Assembly: GCA_009377865.1 (NCBI GenBank)
Contig: WHTH01000001.1
Location: forward strand, 62,001 to 126,000
Length of the DNA stretch: 64,000 nucleotides
Origin: Pseudonocardiaceae bacterium
GTDB taxonomy: Bacteria > Actinomycetota > Actinomycetes > Mycobacteriales > Pseudonocardiaceae
Reading direction: 5' to 3'
Made by a program: the position numbers and the translations under genes. Positions 34,342 to 43,576 of this stretch are shown here, piece after piece (position 1 is the stretch's first letter; each line of letters opens with the position of its first letter). A model generated the notes under the pieces. It did no database searches. It saw only the letters and a list, made by a program, of their open reading frames with translations, and was not told the DNA's origin.

Positions 34342-35311
34342 CGAGGCAGTCCGCGCGGCGCTGGCGGGCGTGGCTCCCGAACCCGGCGCCGCCAAGCCCG
34401 ACCCAATCCTGGTCGTCGACGACGTCACCCGCGCGTTCGGTGGTCTCAAGGCTGTCGACGTGGCGCACCTGGAGATCCAGCGCGGCGCCATCACCGGGCT
34501 CATCGGGCCCAACGGGGCAGGCAAGACCACGCTGTTCAACCTGCTCACCGGCTTCGACCGGCCCGGAAGCGGACGGTGGAGGTTCGACGGGCGGCCGCTG
34601 CACGGGCTGGCGCCGCACCGGGTGGCCCGACGCGGCGTCGTGCGCACCTTCCAGCTCACCAAGGCGCTGGCCAAGCTCTCCGTGCTCGACAACATGCGGC
34701 TCGGCGCCCCGAAACAGACCGGTGAGAGCTTCTTCGGGGCACTGCTGACCCCGTGGGGGCGCCAGGAGAAGGCCAACACCGAGAAGGCACATGAGCTGCT
34801 GGTCCGGTTCCAGCTCGACGCGAAGGCCGACGACCTCGCCGGGTCACTGTCCGGTGGTCAGCGCAAGTTGCTCGAGATGGCGAGAGCCCTGATGATGGAC
34901 CCCACGGTGATCATGCTCGACGAGCCGATGGCCGGGGTGAACCCGGCACTGACCGAGAGCCTGCTGCGGCACGTCAAGTCGCTGCGTGACGACGGCATGA
35001 CCGTGGTGTTCGTCGAGCACGACATGGACGTCATCCGTGACATCAGTGACTGGGTGGTCGTGATGGCGCAGGGCACCGTGATCGCCGAGGGCCCACCGGA
35101 GGCGTTATCGTCCAACAAGGATGTCGTCGACGCCTATCTCGGCGCGCACCACGACCGCGCGCTGGAGTTCGACGCCGAGGGTAACCCGATCGGCGAGACC
35201 GCCGAACTTGTCACCGAGATGGAGAGCGTGGAGTTGGGAGTGGATCCCTCCCAGACACCGACCGCCCAGAGCGTCGGCCTCGATCGGCCCGACCGTGGGG
35301 AGCGGACGTGA
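34331..35311 (+). CDS. livG: ABC transporter ATP-binding protein LivG
   Basis: 326 residues. Walker A is GPNGAGKTT, the signature is LSGGQRKLLEMARAL and Walker B is VIMLDEPMAGVNP, with FVEHDMDVI the switch region. It is longer than typical LivG (about 255). The C-terminal extension of about 60 residues is acidic (ALEFDAEGNPIGETAELVTEMESVEL) and may be regulatory. Overlaps livM upstream and livF downstream. Confidence 0.94.
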   Translation: MPADEAVRAALAGVAPEPGAAKPDPILVVDDVTRAFGGLKAVDVAHLEIQRGAITGLIGPNGAGKTTLFNLLTGFDRPGSGRWRFDGRPLHGLAPHRVARRGVVRTFQLTKALAKLSVLDNMRLGAPKQTGESFFGALLTPWGRQEKANTEKAHELLVRFQLDAKADDLAGSLSGGQRKLLEMARALMMDPTVIMLDEPMAGVNPALTESLLRHVKSLRDDGMTVVFVEHDMDVIRDISDWVVVMAQGTVIAEGPPEALSSNKDVVDAYLGAHHDRALEFDAEGNPIGETAELVTEMESVELGVDPSQTPTAQSVGLDRPDRGERT

Positions 35312-36147
35312 GCACCGGCGTCGAGGGCAACACCGGCAACGCAGAGCCGCCCGCCGGGCAGGCCTCACCCGCGGAGCTGGCAGCGCGGCCGGCACGGCAC
35401 CGCGAACTGGCCGAGGGTGCCCTGCTGCGTGGCGACGGCCTGGTCGCGGGTTACGTACCTGGCGTCGACATCCTCACCGGATGCAACTTCTTCCTCCGCG
35501 AGGGCGAGATCGTCGGCATCATCGGCCCGAACGGAGCCGGCAAGTCGACCCTGCTCAAGGCGATGTTCGGGCTCCTCCCGGTGCGCGGTGGCACGGTGGC
35601 GCTGCGCGACAGCGACATCACCGCCGCCAAGGCACATGTGCTGGTCACCAAGGGGGTGGGCTACGTCCCGCAGCGAAACAACGTGTTCCCCTCACTGTCG
35701 ATCGAGGAGAACATGCAGATGGGCGTCTACCTGCGGCCCAAGACGTTCGCCACCCGCTTCGAGGTGGTCTGCTCGTTGTTCCCGCTACTCGGTCAGCGCC
35801 GCAAGACCAAGACCGGGTCGCTGTCCGGGGGTGAGCGCCAGATGGTCGCGATGGGCCGTGCGCTGATGATGGAGCCCTCGGTGCTGCTGCTCGACGAGCC
35901 CTCGGCGGGGCTGTCACCGATGCTGCAGGACGAGGTCTTCGTGCGGATCAAGAAGATCAACGCAGCGGGTGTATCGGTGATCATGGTGGAGCAGAACGCG
36001 CGGCGTTGCCTGCAGGTCTGCGACCGCGGTTACGTGCTCGACCAGGGCCGCAACGCCTACACCGACACCGGGTCGGCGCTGCTGAGCGACCCGAAGGTCG
36101 TCGACCTCTACCTGGGCACCCTCGCCGGCTCCGGCGAGACACATTGA
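35308..36147 (+). CDS. livF: ABC transporter ATP-binding protein LivF
   Basis: 279 residues, GTG overlapping the livG stop. Walker A is GPNGAGKST, the Q-loop region is VGYVPQRNNVFPSLSIEENMQMG, the signature is LSGGERQMVAMGRAL and Walker B is LLLDEPSAGLSP. An N-terminal extension of about 35 residues is Ala/Glu-rich. A terminator hairpin follows. The transporter is probably completed by the binding protein gene on the opposite strand. Confidence 0.94.
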   Translation: MSTGVEGNTGNAEPPAGQASPAELAARPARHRELAEGALLRGDGLVAGYVPGVDILTGCNFFLREGEIVGIIGPNGAGKSTLLKAMFGLLPVRGGTVALRDSDITAAKAHVLVTKGVGYVPQRNNVFPSLSIEENMQMGVYLRPKTFATRFEVVCSLFPLLGQRRKTKTGSLSGGERQMVAMGRALMMEPSVLLLDEPSAGLSPMLQDEVFVRIKKINAAGVSVIMVEQNARRCLQVCDRGYVLDQGRNAYTDTGSALLSDPKVVDLYLGTLAGSGETH

Positions 36148-36148
36148 C

Positions 36149-36183
36149 GGGCGCCGACCTCAAAGAGATAGAGGTCGACGCCC
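36149..36183. terminator. Bidirectional terminator between liv operon and binding protein gene
   Basis: Arms gggcgccgacctc (36149-36161) and gaggtcgacgccc (36171-36183) pair at 12 of 13 positions around a 9-nt loop. It lies two bases after livF, between convergent genes. Confidence 0.75.
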
Positions 36184-36201
36184 GCCATCGCGTGATCGAA
36201 C

Positions 36202-37530
36202 TCAGCCGCCGACCGTCACGAACGTCGTCGCGGCATCGTCGATCTGGTTCTGCGCATCGAACTGCAGGACCCCATAGGAGCCGGAGCCTGGTTCACCGGC
36301 CGCGGTGAAGTCCAGCGTTCCGGTGACACCGTCGTAGTCGACGTCGCCGCCGTCCGCGATGATCTCCTTGCAGGCCGCGTAGTCGGTGCACTTCTCGCCG
36401 TCCTTGGTGATGCCGTTGAGCTGCGACGCGATATCGACACCCTTGGTCGACTCCGCCTGCTCGGCAGCCAGTGCCAGCAGGATCACGGCATCGTAGGACT
36501 CGCCGGAGTAGTTGAAGTCGACCAGCGACGGGTCCTGCTCCAACAGCCGCTGCTGGAAGTCCCCTGCCAGATCGGTCAGCGGCGTGGTGCCCTTCATGCC
36601 CTCGAGCATGCCCGGCGGCAGACCCTCGCCGAGCGCGTTGCCCATATTGCCGTCGGTTCCATAGACGAGCTTCTGACCCGGGCCGATCTGCACTTCGGTC
36701 ATCCGGGTCAGGATGCGCTTGGACTCGTCGAAGCCGATCACCGCGACGGCATCCGGGTTGAACTGCCGGATCTGGTCGATCTCGGCGTTGAAGGAGGCCG
36801 CGTTCGGGTCGTAGATCAGCTTCTGCAGCTGGTCGGCGGGGATGCCGGCGGCCTGCAGGTTCTGCTCGGTGTTGTCGGCGAGCCCGGCGCCGTACGGGTC
36901 GTTACGCGCCAGGATGCTGATCCGCTGCGCGCCGTCGGATGCCATCAGCTCGGCCAGCGCCTGCGACTGCAGCACGTCCGGCGGGGCGGTGCGGAAGTAC
37001 AGTCCCTCGTCCTGCCAGCAGGTGAACTCGTCGGAGGTGTTGGCCGGCGAGAACTCCACCACCCCCGCACCGGTGATCTTGTCGATGACGAGCTTCGACA
37101 CGCCGGACGCCGCGGCACCGACGATCGCCTGCACGCCCTGCCCGAGCTGGCGGTCGACCGTCTGGTTCGCGGTATCGGTGGTGTCGTCTCCCGAGTCGCC
37201 GCGGATGTGGGTCACGGGGTTGTCCAGCACACCCCCCGCCGCGTTGATCTCCTCGACCGCGACGTCCACACCGGCGTACTGGGGCGGCCCGAGGAAGGCG
37301 AGGCTGCCGGTCTCCGGCAGCAACGAGCCGATCTCCAACGGTTCGGTACTCGGCGATCCGCTGGCCTGGGCCTGCGGGGGTACGCAGTCGGTCGCGGGGG
37401 GTCCCGTCGTGGTTTGCCCGGGACCGTCGCCCTGGGCGGCCTCCTGCTCGCCCCCGGACCCGCAGCCGGCCACGACGACCGAGAGGGCACCGAGGACAGC
37501 GGCCGCGCGGAGCAGTGTGCGCTGTGCCAT
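36202..37530 (-). CDS. Branched-chain amino-acid-type ABC substrate-binding lipoprotein
   Basis: 442 residues. A lipoprotein signal ends VVVAGCGSGG, with the lipobox Cys at about residue 23. The periplasmic-binding fold of the LivJ/Leu-Ile-Val type follows (IGSLLPETGSLAFLGPPQYAGVDVAVEEINAAGGVL; VVEFSPANTSDEFT; YDAVILLALAAEQA). Start ATG 37530 has a perfect AAGGAG site. It faces the liv operon and probably delivers ligand to it. The ligand (amino acid, amide or urea) cannot be read from sequence. Confidence 0.92.
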   Translation of the reverse strand: MAQRTLLRAAAVLGALSVVVAGCGSGGEQEAAQGDGPGQTTTGPPATDCVPPQAQASGSPSTEPLEIGSLLPETGSLAFLGPPQYAGVDVAVEEINAAGGVLDNPVTHIRGDSGDDTTDTANQTVDRQLGQGVQAIVGAAASGVSKLVIDKITGAGVVEFSPANTSDEFTCWQDEGLYFRTAPPDVLQSQALAELMASDGAQRISILARNDPYGAGLADNTEQNLQAAGIPADQLQKLIYDPNAASFNAEIDQIRQFNPDAVAVIGFDESKRILTRMTEVQIGPGQKLVYGTDGNMGNALGEGLPPGMLEGMKGTTPLTDLAGDFQQRLLEQDPSLVDFNYSGESYDAVILLALAAEQAESTKGVDIASQLNGITKDGEKCTDYAACKEIIADGGDVDYDGVTGTLDFTAAGEPGSGSYGVLQFDAQNQIDDAATTFVTVGG

Positions 37531-37785
37531 TCGTGTCTCCTTCGAAGGGACCAGGACGGGTCGCTGACCAGCAACGGCATCCCGCCAGACGTCAGAAGGT
37601 AGACCTGTCGACGCACTGATCGGCATGCTCGCCGCTTGTCGTGACGAAGATGTGACCCGAGACCCCGCACAACGCATCGACCGAAGCATGCCGTCCTCAT
37701 GCGCTCACGTAGCGTCATCGACGCTGCAGAACTCCGCACCCATGGCACGCTGCTAACATCCGTTCGGTTCGATACCGACGTGTCG

Positions 37786-37869
37786 GCCGGGATGGCGGAA
37801 TAGGCATACGCGGGCGCCTCAAAAGCGTCTGTCCGCAAGGACATGCGGGTTCGAGTCCCGCTCCCGGCA
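37786..37869 (+). tRNA. tRNA-Leu (anticodon CAA)
   Basis: The acceptor stem GCCGGGA pairs with TCCCGGC. The anticodon stem-loop is GGCGC-CTCAAAA-GCGTC, giving anticodon CAA (codon UUG). A long class II variable arm (TGTCC-GCAA-GGACA) and T arm (GCGGG-TTCGAGT-CCCGC) fit leucine. CCA is not encoded. It lies alone, upstream of the vapBC pair; a possible -10 (TAACAT) lies near 37754. Confidence 0.95.
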
Positions 37870-37909
37870 CACCGATGACTGCAGCGGCCCGGACATGGGC
37901 ACGATCCGT

Positions 37910-37933
37910 ATACCCTACGTGATACCCTACGTG
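37910..37933 (+). promoter_or_regulatory. Tandem-repeat operator and promoter of vapBC
   Basis: ATACCCTACGTG occurs twice in tandem (37910-37921 and 37922-37933). Each unit contains a TACCCT box; the second ends 6 nt before the GTG of vapB. A direct repeat over the promoter is what an autorepressing ribbon-helix-helix antitoxin would bind. Confidence 0.65.
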
Positions 37934-37934
37934 G

Positions 37935-38162
37935 GTGCGGAAGACCAGCGTCTACCTCGACGATGCAGATGCGCGTCGTCTGGCCCACCTCGCCGAGGAG
38001 GAAGGCGTGTCGCAGGCATCGCTGCTCCGCCGTGCCATCCGGACCTACGTCCCCGAACCCCGCGGCGCCCGGTCCTTCGCCCTTGACGGTGCCGGAGAGG
38101 GGCCTGGTGGCTCCGTGGCTGACGTGGACGACAGCAGGCTGTTCGAGGGCTTCGGCGAGTGA
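37935..38162 (+). CDS. vapB: Ribbon-helix-helix antitoxin (VapB-like)
   Basis: 75 residues, GTG start. MRKTSVYLDDADARRLAHLAEEEGVSQASLLRRAIRTYV is a ribbon-helix-helix DNA-binding domain (strand, then two helices). The acidic C-terminal tail (DVDDSRLFEGFGE) would wrap the toxin. Four-base overlap with the toxin gene. It probably represses its own promoter at the tandem repeat upstream. Confidence 0.88.
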   Translation: MRKTSVYLDDADARRLAHLAEEEGVSQASLLRRAIRTYVPEPRGARSFALDGAGEGPGGSVADVDDSRLFEGFGE

Positions 38163-38578
38163 CCCTGCTGGTCGACGCGGCGCCGCTGGTGGCGCTGGCC
38201 GATCGACGGGATCCGCTTCGCGATGGGGTGCGGGCAGTGTTGGAAGCCGAGCGTGGTGCGCTGGTCATCCCCGCCCCGGTGACCGCGGAGATCGACTACC
38301 TGCTTGGCAGGCGGATCGGTCGGCTCGCACGGCTGGCGTTTCTCGACGACCTTGCAACCGGCCGGTTCACCGTGGAATGCCTCGCGCCCGACGAGTATCC
38401 AGCGGTGACACAGGTCGACCGCGGGTACCCGGAGCTGGATCTGGGGCTGGCGGACTGCGCCACCGTCGTCCTCGCGGCGCGGCTGCGCACGCTGCGGGTG
38501 TTGACCTTCGATGAGCGCCACTTCCGCGCTGTGCGACCGTTGCAAGGCGGCGTATTCGAGTTGCTTCCGCAGCGGTGA
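38159..38578 (+). CDS. vapC: PIN-domain ribonuclease toxin (VapC-like)
   Basis: 139 residues. PIN acidic residues are in place: Asp6 (LLVDAAPL), Glu44 (TAEIDYLL), Asp99 (GLADCATVV) and Asp118 (LTFDERHF). VapC toxins cleave tRNA or rRNA and are neutralised by the coupled antitoxin. The triad-plus-one is intact, so the toxin should be active. The location beside a tRNA gene suggests acquisition, but no attachment repeat was found. Confidence 0.9.
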   Translation: MTLLVDAAPLVALADRRDPLRDGVRAVLEAERGALVIPAPVTAEIDYLLGRRIGRLARLAFLDDLATGRFTVECLAPDEYPAVTQVDRGYPELDLGLADCATVVLAARLRTLRVLTFDERHFRAVRPLQGGVFELLPQR

Positions 38579-38592
38579 GACAGCCTGCGCTG

Positions 38593-38647
38593 CGCCGTGA
38601 AGGGCGCCGTCACGGCGTCCGACGCGGTGAAGAGGCCCTTCGCGGCG
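38593..38647. repeat. Dispersed palindromic repeat, family B, copy 1
   Basis: Arms cgccgtgaagggcgcc and aggcccttcgcggcg flank a spacer containing tccgacgc(g)gtga. The element aligns with 50932-50994 over its whole length, including the spacer. It lies 14 bp after vapC and 26 bp before the convergent small gene. Confidence 0.75.
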
Positions 38648-38673
38648 ATTCATCAGCTCGCCGATCGAGCGCA

Positions 38674-38949
38674 TCACCATTGCTCGACGGAGACCACCGA
38701 CTGCACCTGCTGCAGCTGATCGATGAACAGCTCGGACTCGTCGGACGTGAGCGACACCGTGCACGTCAGCGAACTGAGGACGACGCCCTCCCGGACGTCG
38801 GCCGAGAAATCCCGCACCCTGTAACCGGATTCCCGCAGCGCAGCCGCAACGCGGAACACGCCGTCCATACCGTCGGCGGTGACGATGTCATGCCGGCGAT
38901 GGATACGCATCGCAAGGTCGGCGGGGCGGGGCGGTGACATCAGATCCAT
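38674..38949 (-). CDS. Small ACT-like domain protein
   Basis: 91 residues from ATG 38949 (GGAG 10 nt upstream); a GTG at 38973 is an alternative. The order of strands and helices (DLAMRIHRRHDIVTADGMDGVFRVAAALRESGYRVRDFSADV; SSLTCTVSLTSDESELFIDQLQQVQSVVSVEQW) suggests a ferredoxin-like ACT fold that binds a small ligand. It has no catalytic residues and no operon partner. The family is tentative. 38950-39170, downstream toward tesB, shows no gene. Confidence 0.5.
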   Translation of the reverse strand: MDLMSPPRPADLAMRIHRRHDIVTADGMDGVFRVAAALRESGYRVRDFSADVREGVVLSSLTCTVSLTSDESELFIDQLQQVQSVVSVEQW

Positions 38950-39170
38950 TGAGAATGGCTCCTGCCTGTCCACGAGGTTGGGAGGTCGATTCCGAGCCAG
39001 GTCTCAAGACGTCATATCCAGTGCTGTGCCCGCAATGGGCACGCGGAGAGAAGCTGCGCGTCGGACGCCTGGCTCAGCCGACGCGCGGGCCTACGATCTC
39101 AACGCTTCGCACACCACGACCGTAGCAACATGCGAAGCCGCACGCCAAGGCACCCGACTCGCGGTGCTCG

Positions 39171-40100
39171 CTACTCCCGAGCCCGGATCAGACCTTCTTG
39201 CACCACGCTGGCCACGAGCGTGCCGTTTCGGGAGAAGAACCGGCCGGTCGCCAGCCCTCGGGTCCCCGAGGCAGAGGGCGAAGCGCAGTCGTAGAGCACC
39301 CACTCATCGGCGCGGAACGGGCGGTGAAACCACATCGCGTGATCCAGGCTGGCCACCATCGCCTGGTGCCGCCACGGTGAGATGCCGTGCCGGGCGAACA
39401 CAGAGTCGAGCAGCGTGATGTCCGACGCGTAGGCCAGCGCGCACACGTGCACCAGCGGGTCGTCCGGCAGCCTGCCGTCGGCGCGCATCCACACCTGGTT
39501 ACGCGCGGGCCTCGGCACCCCGTCGGCCACCGCCCACGGCGGTTCGTTGACGTAGCGCAGGTCGAACGGGCGGGGGAACCGCGCCAGCGGCGGGAGATGC
39601 TCCCCCGCCACCTCGACCCATCCGGCGTAGTCGGTGAGTTCGTCGGGCGCCGCCACCTCCGGCATCGGATCGCTGTGCTCGATGCCCTGGGCCTCGAGTT
39701 GGAACGACGCGGACAGCGCGAAGATCGCCTTGCCGTGCTGCACGGCCACCACCCGCCGAGTGGTGAACGAGCGCCCGTCGCGGATCCGGTCGACCTCGTA
39801 GACGATCGGCACGGCGGGGTCACCGGGACGGATGAAATAGGCATGCAGCGAGTGCACACCCCGGTCGGAGGGCACCGTCCGACCGGCAGCGACCAGCGCC
39901 TGCCCCGCCACCTGGCCGCCGAATACCCGCACCGGGGACTCGGCGGGGCTGACCCCCCGGAAGATGTTCTCCTCGATGCGCTCGAGGTCGAGCAACGCCA
40001 CCAGCCGGTCGACCACCGGCTGACCGTGTGCGACACCGTCGGCGGTCTCCGGGGCGCGCTGTCCGACGCCCCGCGCTGCGGCGCGGGCAGCTTCCGTCAT
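39171..40100 (-). CDS. tesB: Acyl-CoA thioesterase II
   Basis: 309 residues with a double hotdog fold. Family text includes ENIFRGVSPAESPVRVFGGQVAGQALVAAGRTV and GVHSLHAYFIRPGDPAVPIVYEVDRIRDGRSFTTRRVVA in the first half. The second half has WMRADGRLPDDPLVHVCALAYASDITLLDSVFARHG, with the catalytic Asp in ASDITLL, and LDHAMWFHRPFRADEWVLYDC. It cleaves medium- and long-chain acyl-CoA. It starts 22 bp after pyk and is probably cotranscribed with it. Confidence 0.93.
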   Translation of the reverse strand: MTEAARAAARGVGQRAPETADGVAHGQPVVDRLVALLDLERIEENIFRGVSPAESPVRVFGGQVAGQALVAAGRTVPSDRGVHSLHAYFIRPGDPAVPIVYEVDRIRDGRSFTTRRVVAVQHGKAIFALSASFQLEAQGIEHSDPMPEVAAPDELTDYAGWVEVAGEHLPPLARFPRPFDLRYVNEPPWAVADGVPRPARNQVWMRADGRLPDDPLVHVCALAYASDITLLDSVFARHGISPWRHQAMVASLDHAMWFHRPFRADEWVLYDCASPSASGTRGLATGRFFSRNGTLVASVVQEGLIRARE

Positions 40101-40122
40101 GCCGCTCGACCTCGCACGGAGC

Positions 40123-41547
40123 TCACGCGTGGTCGTCCTCGCCGAGCCGATGCACCCGGACGAGGTTGGTGGTGCCGACGGTCGCGGGGGGCGATCCTGC
40201 GACGATCACCACCACGTCCCCCCGCTGGTAGCGCCCGATCGACAGCATCGCCTGGTCCACCTGCCGCACCATCGCATCGGTCGTCTCCACCGGCGGGACG
40301 AGGAACGTCTCGGTACCCCAGGTCAGCGCCAGCTGGTTGCGGACCGCGGCCACCGGGGTGAACGCGAGCAACGGCAGCCGGGTGTGCAACCGGGCCAGCC
40401 GGCGCATCGTATCGCCCGACTGGGTGAAAGCCACCAGCGCCTTGGCCTGCAACCGCTCCCCGATGTCGCGCGCGGCATACGAGATCACGCCACGCTTGGT
40501 GCGCGGCACATGGTTCAACGGTGGCACCGTCGCCGAACCGGCCTCGGCCGCTCGCACGATGCGGCTCATCGTGCTCACCGCCTCGATCGGATAGCGGCCG
40601 ACGCTGGTCTCCCCCGAGAGCATCACGGCATCGGTGCCGTCGAGCACCGCGTTGGCCACATCGGAGGTCTCCGCCCGGGTGGGGCGCGGGTTGTTGATCA
40701 TCGATTCGAGCATCTGGGTGGCCACGATGACCGGCTTGGCGTTCTCCCGCGCGATCTGGATGGCGCGCTTCTGCACCAGTGGGACGTGCTCCAGCGGTAG
40801 CTCCACGCCGAGATCACCCCGTGCGACCATCACGCCGTCGAAGGCGAGCACCACCGCCTCGAGGTTGTCCACGGCCTCGGGCTTCTCCAGTTTCGCGATC
40901 ACCGGTAGCCGCCCGCCCGGTGTGCTGTCCATGATCTGGTGCACCATGTCGATGTCGGCCGGCGAGCGTACGAACGACAGCGCGACGACGTCGGCCCGCA
41001 GCGTCAAGGCGAACTCGAGATCGGCGATGTCCTTGTCGGACATCGACGGCACCGACACCGCCATCCCGGGCAACGATATCCCCTTGTTGTCGCTGACCGT
41101 GCCGCCCTCGATGACGTCGCAGACCACATCGCAACCCTCGACCTTGCGCACGGTCAGCTCGACCTTGCCGTCGTCTATGAGCAGCACGTCGCCCTCGCGG
41201 GCATCGTCGGCCAGGCCGGTGTACGTCGTACCCACCCGGTCATGGGTGCCGGCAACATCCTCGACGGTGATCCGCACGATGTCGCCGGTTCGCCACTCAA
41301 CCGGGCCGGCGGCGAACCGCCCGAGCCGGATCTTAGGTCCTTGCAGGTCGGCGAGGAGGCCGATCGCCCGGCCGCTCTCGTCGGCGGCCTCGCGGATCAT
41401 CCGGTAGACCTGTTCGTGGTCGGCATGGGTGCCGTGGCTGAAGTTCATCCGGGCTACGTCCATGCCTGCGGCGACCAGTTCCCGGACCCGCTCCGGGGTG
41501 GCGGTGGCGGGGCCCAGTGTGCTGACGATCTTGGCTCGACGACTCAC
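40123..41547 (-). CDS. pyk: Pyruvate kinase
   Basis: 474 residues, full length. Active-site stretches: RRAKIVSTLGPATATPERVRELVAAGMDVARMNFSHG (Arg and the NFSHG loop), VIAKLEKPEAVDNLE (catalytic Lys), GVMVARGDLGVELPLEHVPLVQK (Mg-binding Glu/Asp) and ATQMLESMINNPRPTRAETSDVANAVLDGTDAVMLSGETSVGRYP. Last step of glycolysis. TATGCT ends 8 nt before GTG 41547, so the transcript is likely leaderless. Confidence 0.97.
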   Translation of the reverse strand: MSRRAKIVSTLGPATATPERVRELVAAGMDVARMNFSHGTHADHEQVYRMIREAADESGRAIGLLADLQGPKIRLGRFAAGPVEWRTGDIVRITVEDVAGTHDRVGTTYTGLADDAREGDVLLIDDGKVELTVRKVEGCDVVCDVIEGGTVSDNKGISLPGMAVSVPSMSDKDIADLEFALTLRADVVALSFVRSPADIDMVHQIMDSTPGGRLPVIAKLEKPEAVDNLEAVVLAFDGVMVARGDLGVELPLEHVPLVQKRAIQIARENAKPVIVATQMLESMINNPRPTRAETSDVANAVLDGTDAVMLSGETSVGRYPIEAVSTMSRIVRAAEAGSATVPPLNHVPRTKRGVISYAARDIGERLQAKALVAFTQSGDTMRRLARLHTRLPLLAFTPVAAVRNQLALTWGTETFLVPPVETTDAMVRQVDQAMLSIGRYQRGDVVVIVAGSPPATVGTTNLVRVHRLGEDDHA

Positions 41548-41690
41548 GGTGCGACAGCATATCGCTGTTCTGGACCGATCGAGAGTCGAGCCCGCCTGCG
41601 GATCGGCGGGTGGCGGTCGCCACCGTGGCAGCCGGTAGCGTCGCCGGGGTGCAGCAGTAGTGAGGTGACGGCGGCCGGAGGGGGCCTCGG

Positions 41691-42686
41691 GTGAGGATCG
41701 CGGAAGGTCCCTACTTCGAGGACCTGCGGGTCGGGCAGGTGTTCGACGGCGCCCCGGCGATGACGTTGACCGAGGGCCGCGCTGCGAGCCACCAAGTGAT
41801 CACCGGCGACCGGCTACGGCTGCCGCTGGACGGCGAGCTGAGCCGCCGCGTCACCGGGTCGGCGGCGCCGGTTGCGCACCCGGCGCTGGTCTGGGACGTC
41901 GCGATCGGGCAGTCGACGCAGGTCACGCAGCACGTCGTGGCCAACCTGTTCTACCGAGGTCTGGTGTTCCATCGCGCGCCGCGGATCGGCGACACGCTGC
42001 ACACCCGCACCACGGTCACCGCGCTGCGGCAGAACCGGCTCCGCCCCCGACGGCCGGCCACCGGGCTGGCCGCGCTGCGCATCACCACGGCCGACCAGGA
42101 CGGTCGCCCGGTGCTCGACTTCCGGCGCTGCGCGATGCTGCCGCTGCGCGACCCCGAGGTGAGCACCGGTCACCGTGACGACCTGAACGCGGTGGGCGCG
42201 GACCCCGGCGTGTCGCTGTCTGCCGCGGTGCACGGCTGGGCGCTCGACGCGTTCCGCGACGCCGTACCCGGACCGCATGCCGGCGGGGTACACACCGGCG
42301 CGGTGTGGGAGGTCGGCGGCGGCGACGTCGTGTCGTCCGCGCCGGAGCTGGCCCGCCTGACCCTCAACATCGCGACGGTGCACCACGACGCGGCCACGGC
42401 GGGTCACCGGCTGGTCTACGGCGGGCACACCATCGGTCTCGCGCTGTCGCAGGCCACCCGGGCGCTGCCGAATCTGGTGACCGTGACCGGCTGGCACGGC
42501 TGCGACCACACCGGCCCGGTCCGGGAGGGCGACACGCTGACCAGCAGGGTCGAGGTACAGCAAGTCGAGCCGCTACCGGGCGAGGCCGGCGCGCTGGCGC
42601 ACCTGCGCTCGACGGTGCGGGCCAGCAGTGGACCCGCAGCGCCGCACGACGTGCTGGACTGGCGCTACGTCGCGGTACTCGCCTGA
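41691..42686 (+). CDS. MaoC-family double-hotdog protein
   Basis: 331 residues, GTG start behind GGAGGGGG. Two MaoC-like hotdog halves: residues 5-150 ([64 protein letters not shown]) and 170-325 ([48 protein letters not shown]). The hydratase Asp/His pair is not obvious in the usual spacing, so it may act on an unusual acyl-CoA. It overlaps the convergent lgt gene by 22 bp, tail to tail. Confidence 0.82.
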   Translation: MRIAEGPYFEDLRVGQVFDGAPAMTLTEGRAASHQVITGDRLRLPLDGELSRRVTGSAAPVAHPALVWDVAIGQSTQVTQHVVANLFYRGLVFHRAPRIGDTLHTRTTVTALRQNRLRPRRPATGLAALRITTADQDGRPVLDFRRCAMLPLRDPEVSTGHRDDLNAVGADPGVSLSAAVHGWALDAFRDAVPGPHAGGVHTGAVWEVGGGDVVSSAPELARLTLNIATVHHDAATAGHRLVYGGHTIGLALSQATRALPNLVTVTGWHGCDHTGPVREGDTLTSRVEVQQVEPLPGEAGALAHLRSTVRASSGPAAPHDVLDWRYVAVLA

Positions 42687-43576
42687 CGGCCCGACGAATC
42701 CCCACCGGCCGGTTGCTCGCCCAGCAATGCCCGGTCCTCCCGGCCACGCCGCGCCAGCAGCAGGTAGATCATCGCGCCGAGGAAGACCACCACCGAGGTG
42801 ATGACGTTGATCCGCAGCCCGAAGACCATCGTGGCCGGATCGGTACGCATCAGCTCGATCCAGAACCGGCCTACGGTGTAGGCGGCGACGTACAGCGCGA
42901 AGGCTCGGCCGTGGCCCAGCCGGAACCGGCGATCGGCCCACACCACCAGCAGCGCGACCCCGAGGTTCCACAGCAGCTCGTAGAGGAACGTGGGATGCAC
43001 GATCTCCACCGGCGGCCCCTGCGCGACACCGGAGACGGGGGCGAGCATCCCCGAGTCCGGATCCACCCGCCGGTAGATCTCCAGCCCCCATGCAAGGCTG
43101 GTCGGACCGCCGTAGAGCTCCTGGTTGAAGTAGTTGCCCAGCCGCCCGATCGCCTGCGCGACGACGATCCCCGGCGCCACCGCGTCGGCCATCGCGGGCA
43201 GCGGAATGCCGCGGCGGCGGCAGAATATCCAGGCGCCGACCCCGCCGAGCGCGACCGCCCCCCAGATCCCGAGGCCGCCCTGCCAGATCTTCAACGCATC
43301 GAGCGGTTCGCCGCCCGGCCCGAAGTACTTCGGCCAGTCGGTGGCGACATGGTAGAGCCGACCGCCGACCAGCCCGAAGGGCACCGCGAAGACCGCCATG
43401 TCGGTGACGGCGCCGGCCTCGCCACCGCGGGCCTTCCAGCGGCGCTCACCCCACCAGATGGCCACCGCGATACCGGCGATGATGCACAGCGCGTAGGCCC
43501 GGATCGGCACCGGCCCGATCTCCCACACCCCCTGCGGCGGGCTCGGGAACGAAGCCAGGATCATCCCGTTGCTCAC
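42665..43576 (-). CDS. lgt: Prolipoprotein diacylglyceryl transferase
   Basis: 303 residues, seven transmembrane helices. Lgt attaches diacylglycerol to the lipobox Cys. Diagnostic stretches are [18 protein letters not shown], the signature [23 protein letters not shown] and [18 protein letters not shown]. The GTG overlaps the trpA stop, so it is cotranscribed with the trp genes, a common actinobacterial order. A second start ([10 protein letters not shown]) four codons downstream is possible. Confidence 0.96.
   Translation of the reverse strand: MSNGMILASFPSPPQGVWEIGPVPIRAYALCIIAGIAVAIWWGERRWKARGGEAGAVTDMAVFAVPFGLVGGRLYHVATDWPKYFGPGGEPLDALKIWQGGLGIWGAVALGGVGAWIFCRRRGIPLPAMADAVAPGIVVAQAIGRLGNYFNQELYGGPTSLAWGLEIYRRVDPDSGMLAPVSGVAQGPPVEIVHPTFLYELLWNLGVALLVVWADRRFRLGHGRAFALYVAAYTVGRFWIELMRTDPATMVFGLRINVITSVVVFLGAMIYLLLARRGREDRALLGEQPAGGDSSGRQASTAT

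Noticed and set aside
37786-38578. Integrative element at tRNA-Leu
   Set aside because: No integrase and no duplicated 3' tRNA end; the VapBC pair alone does not make an element.
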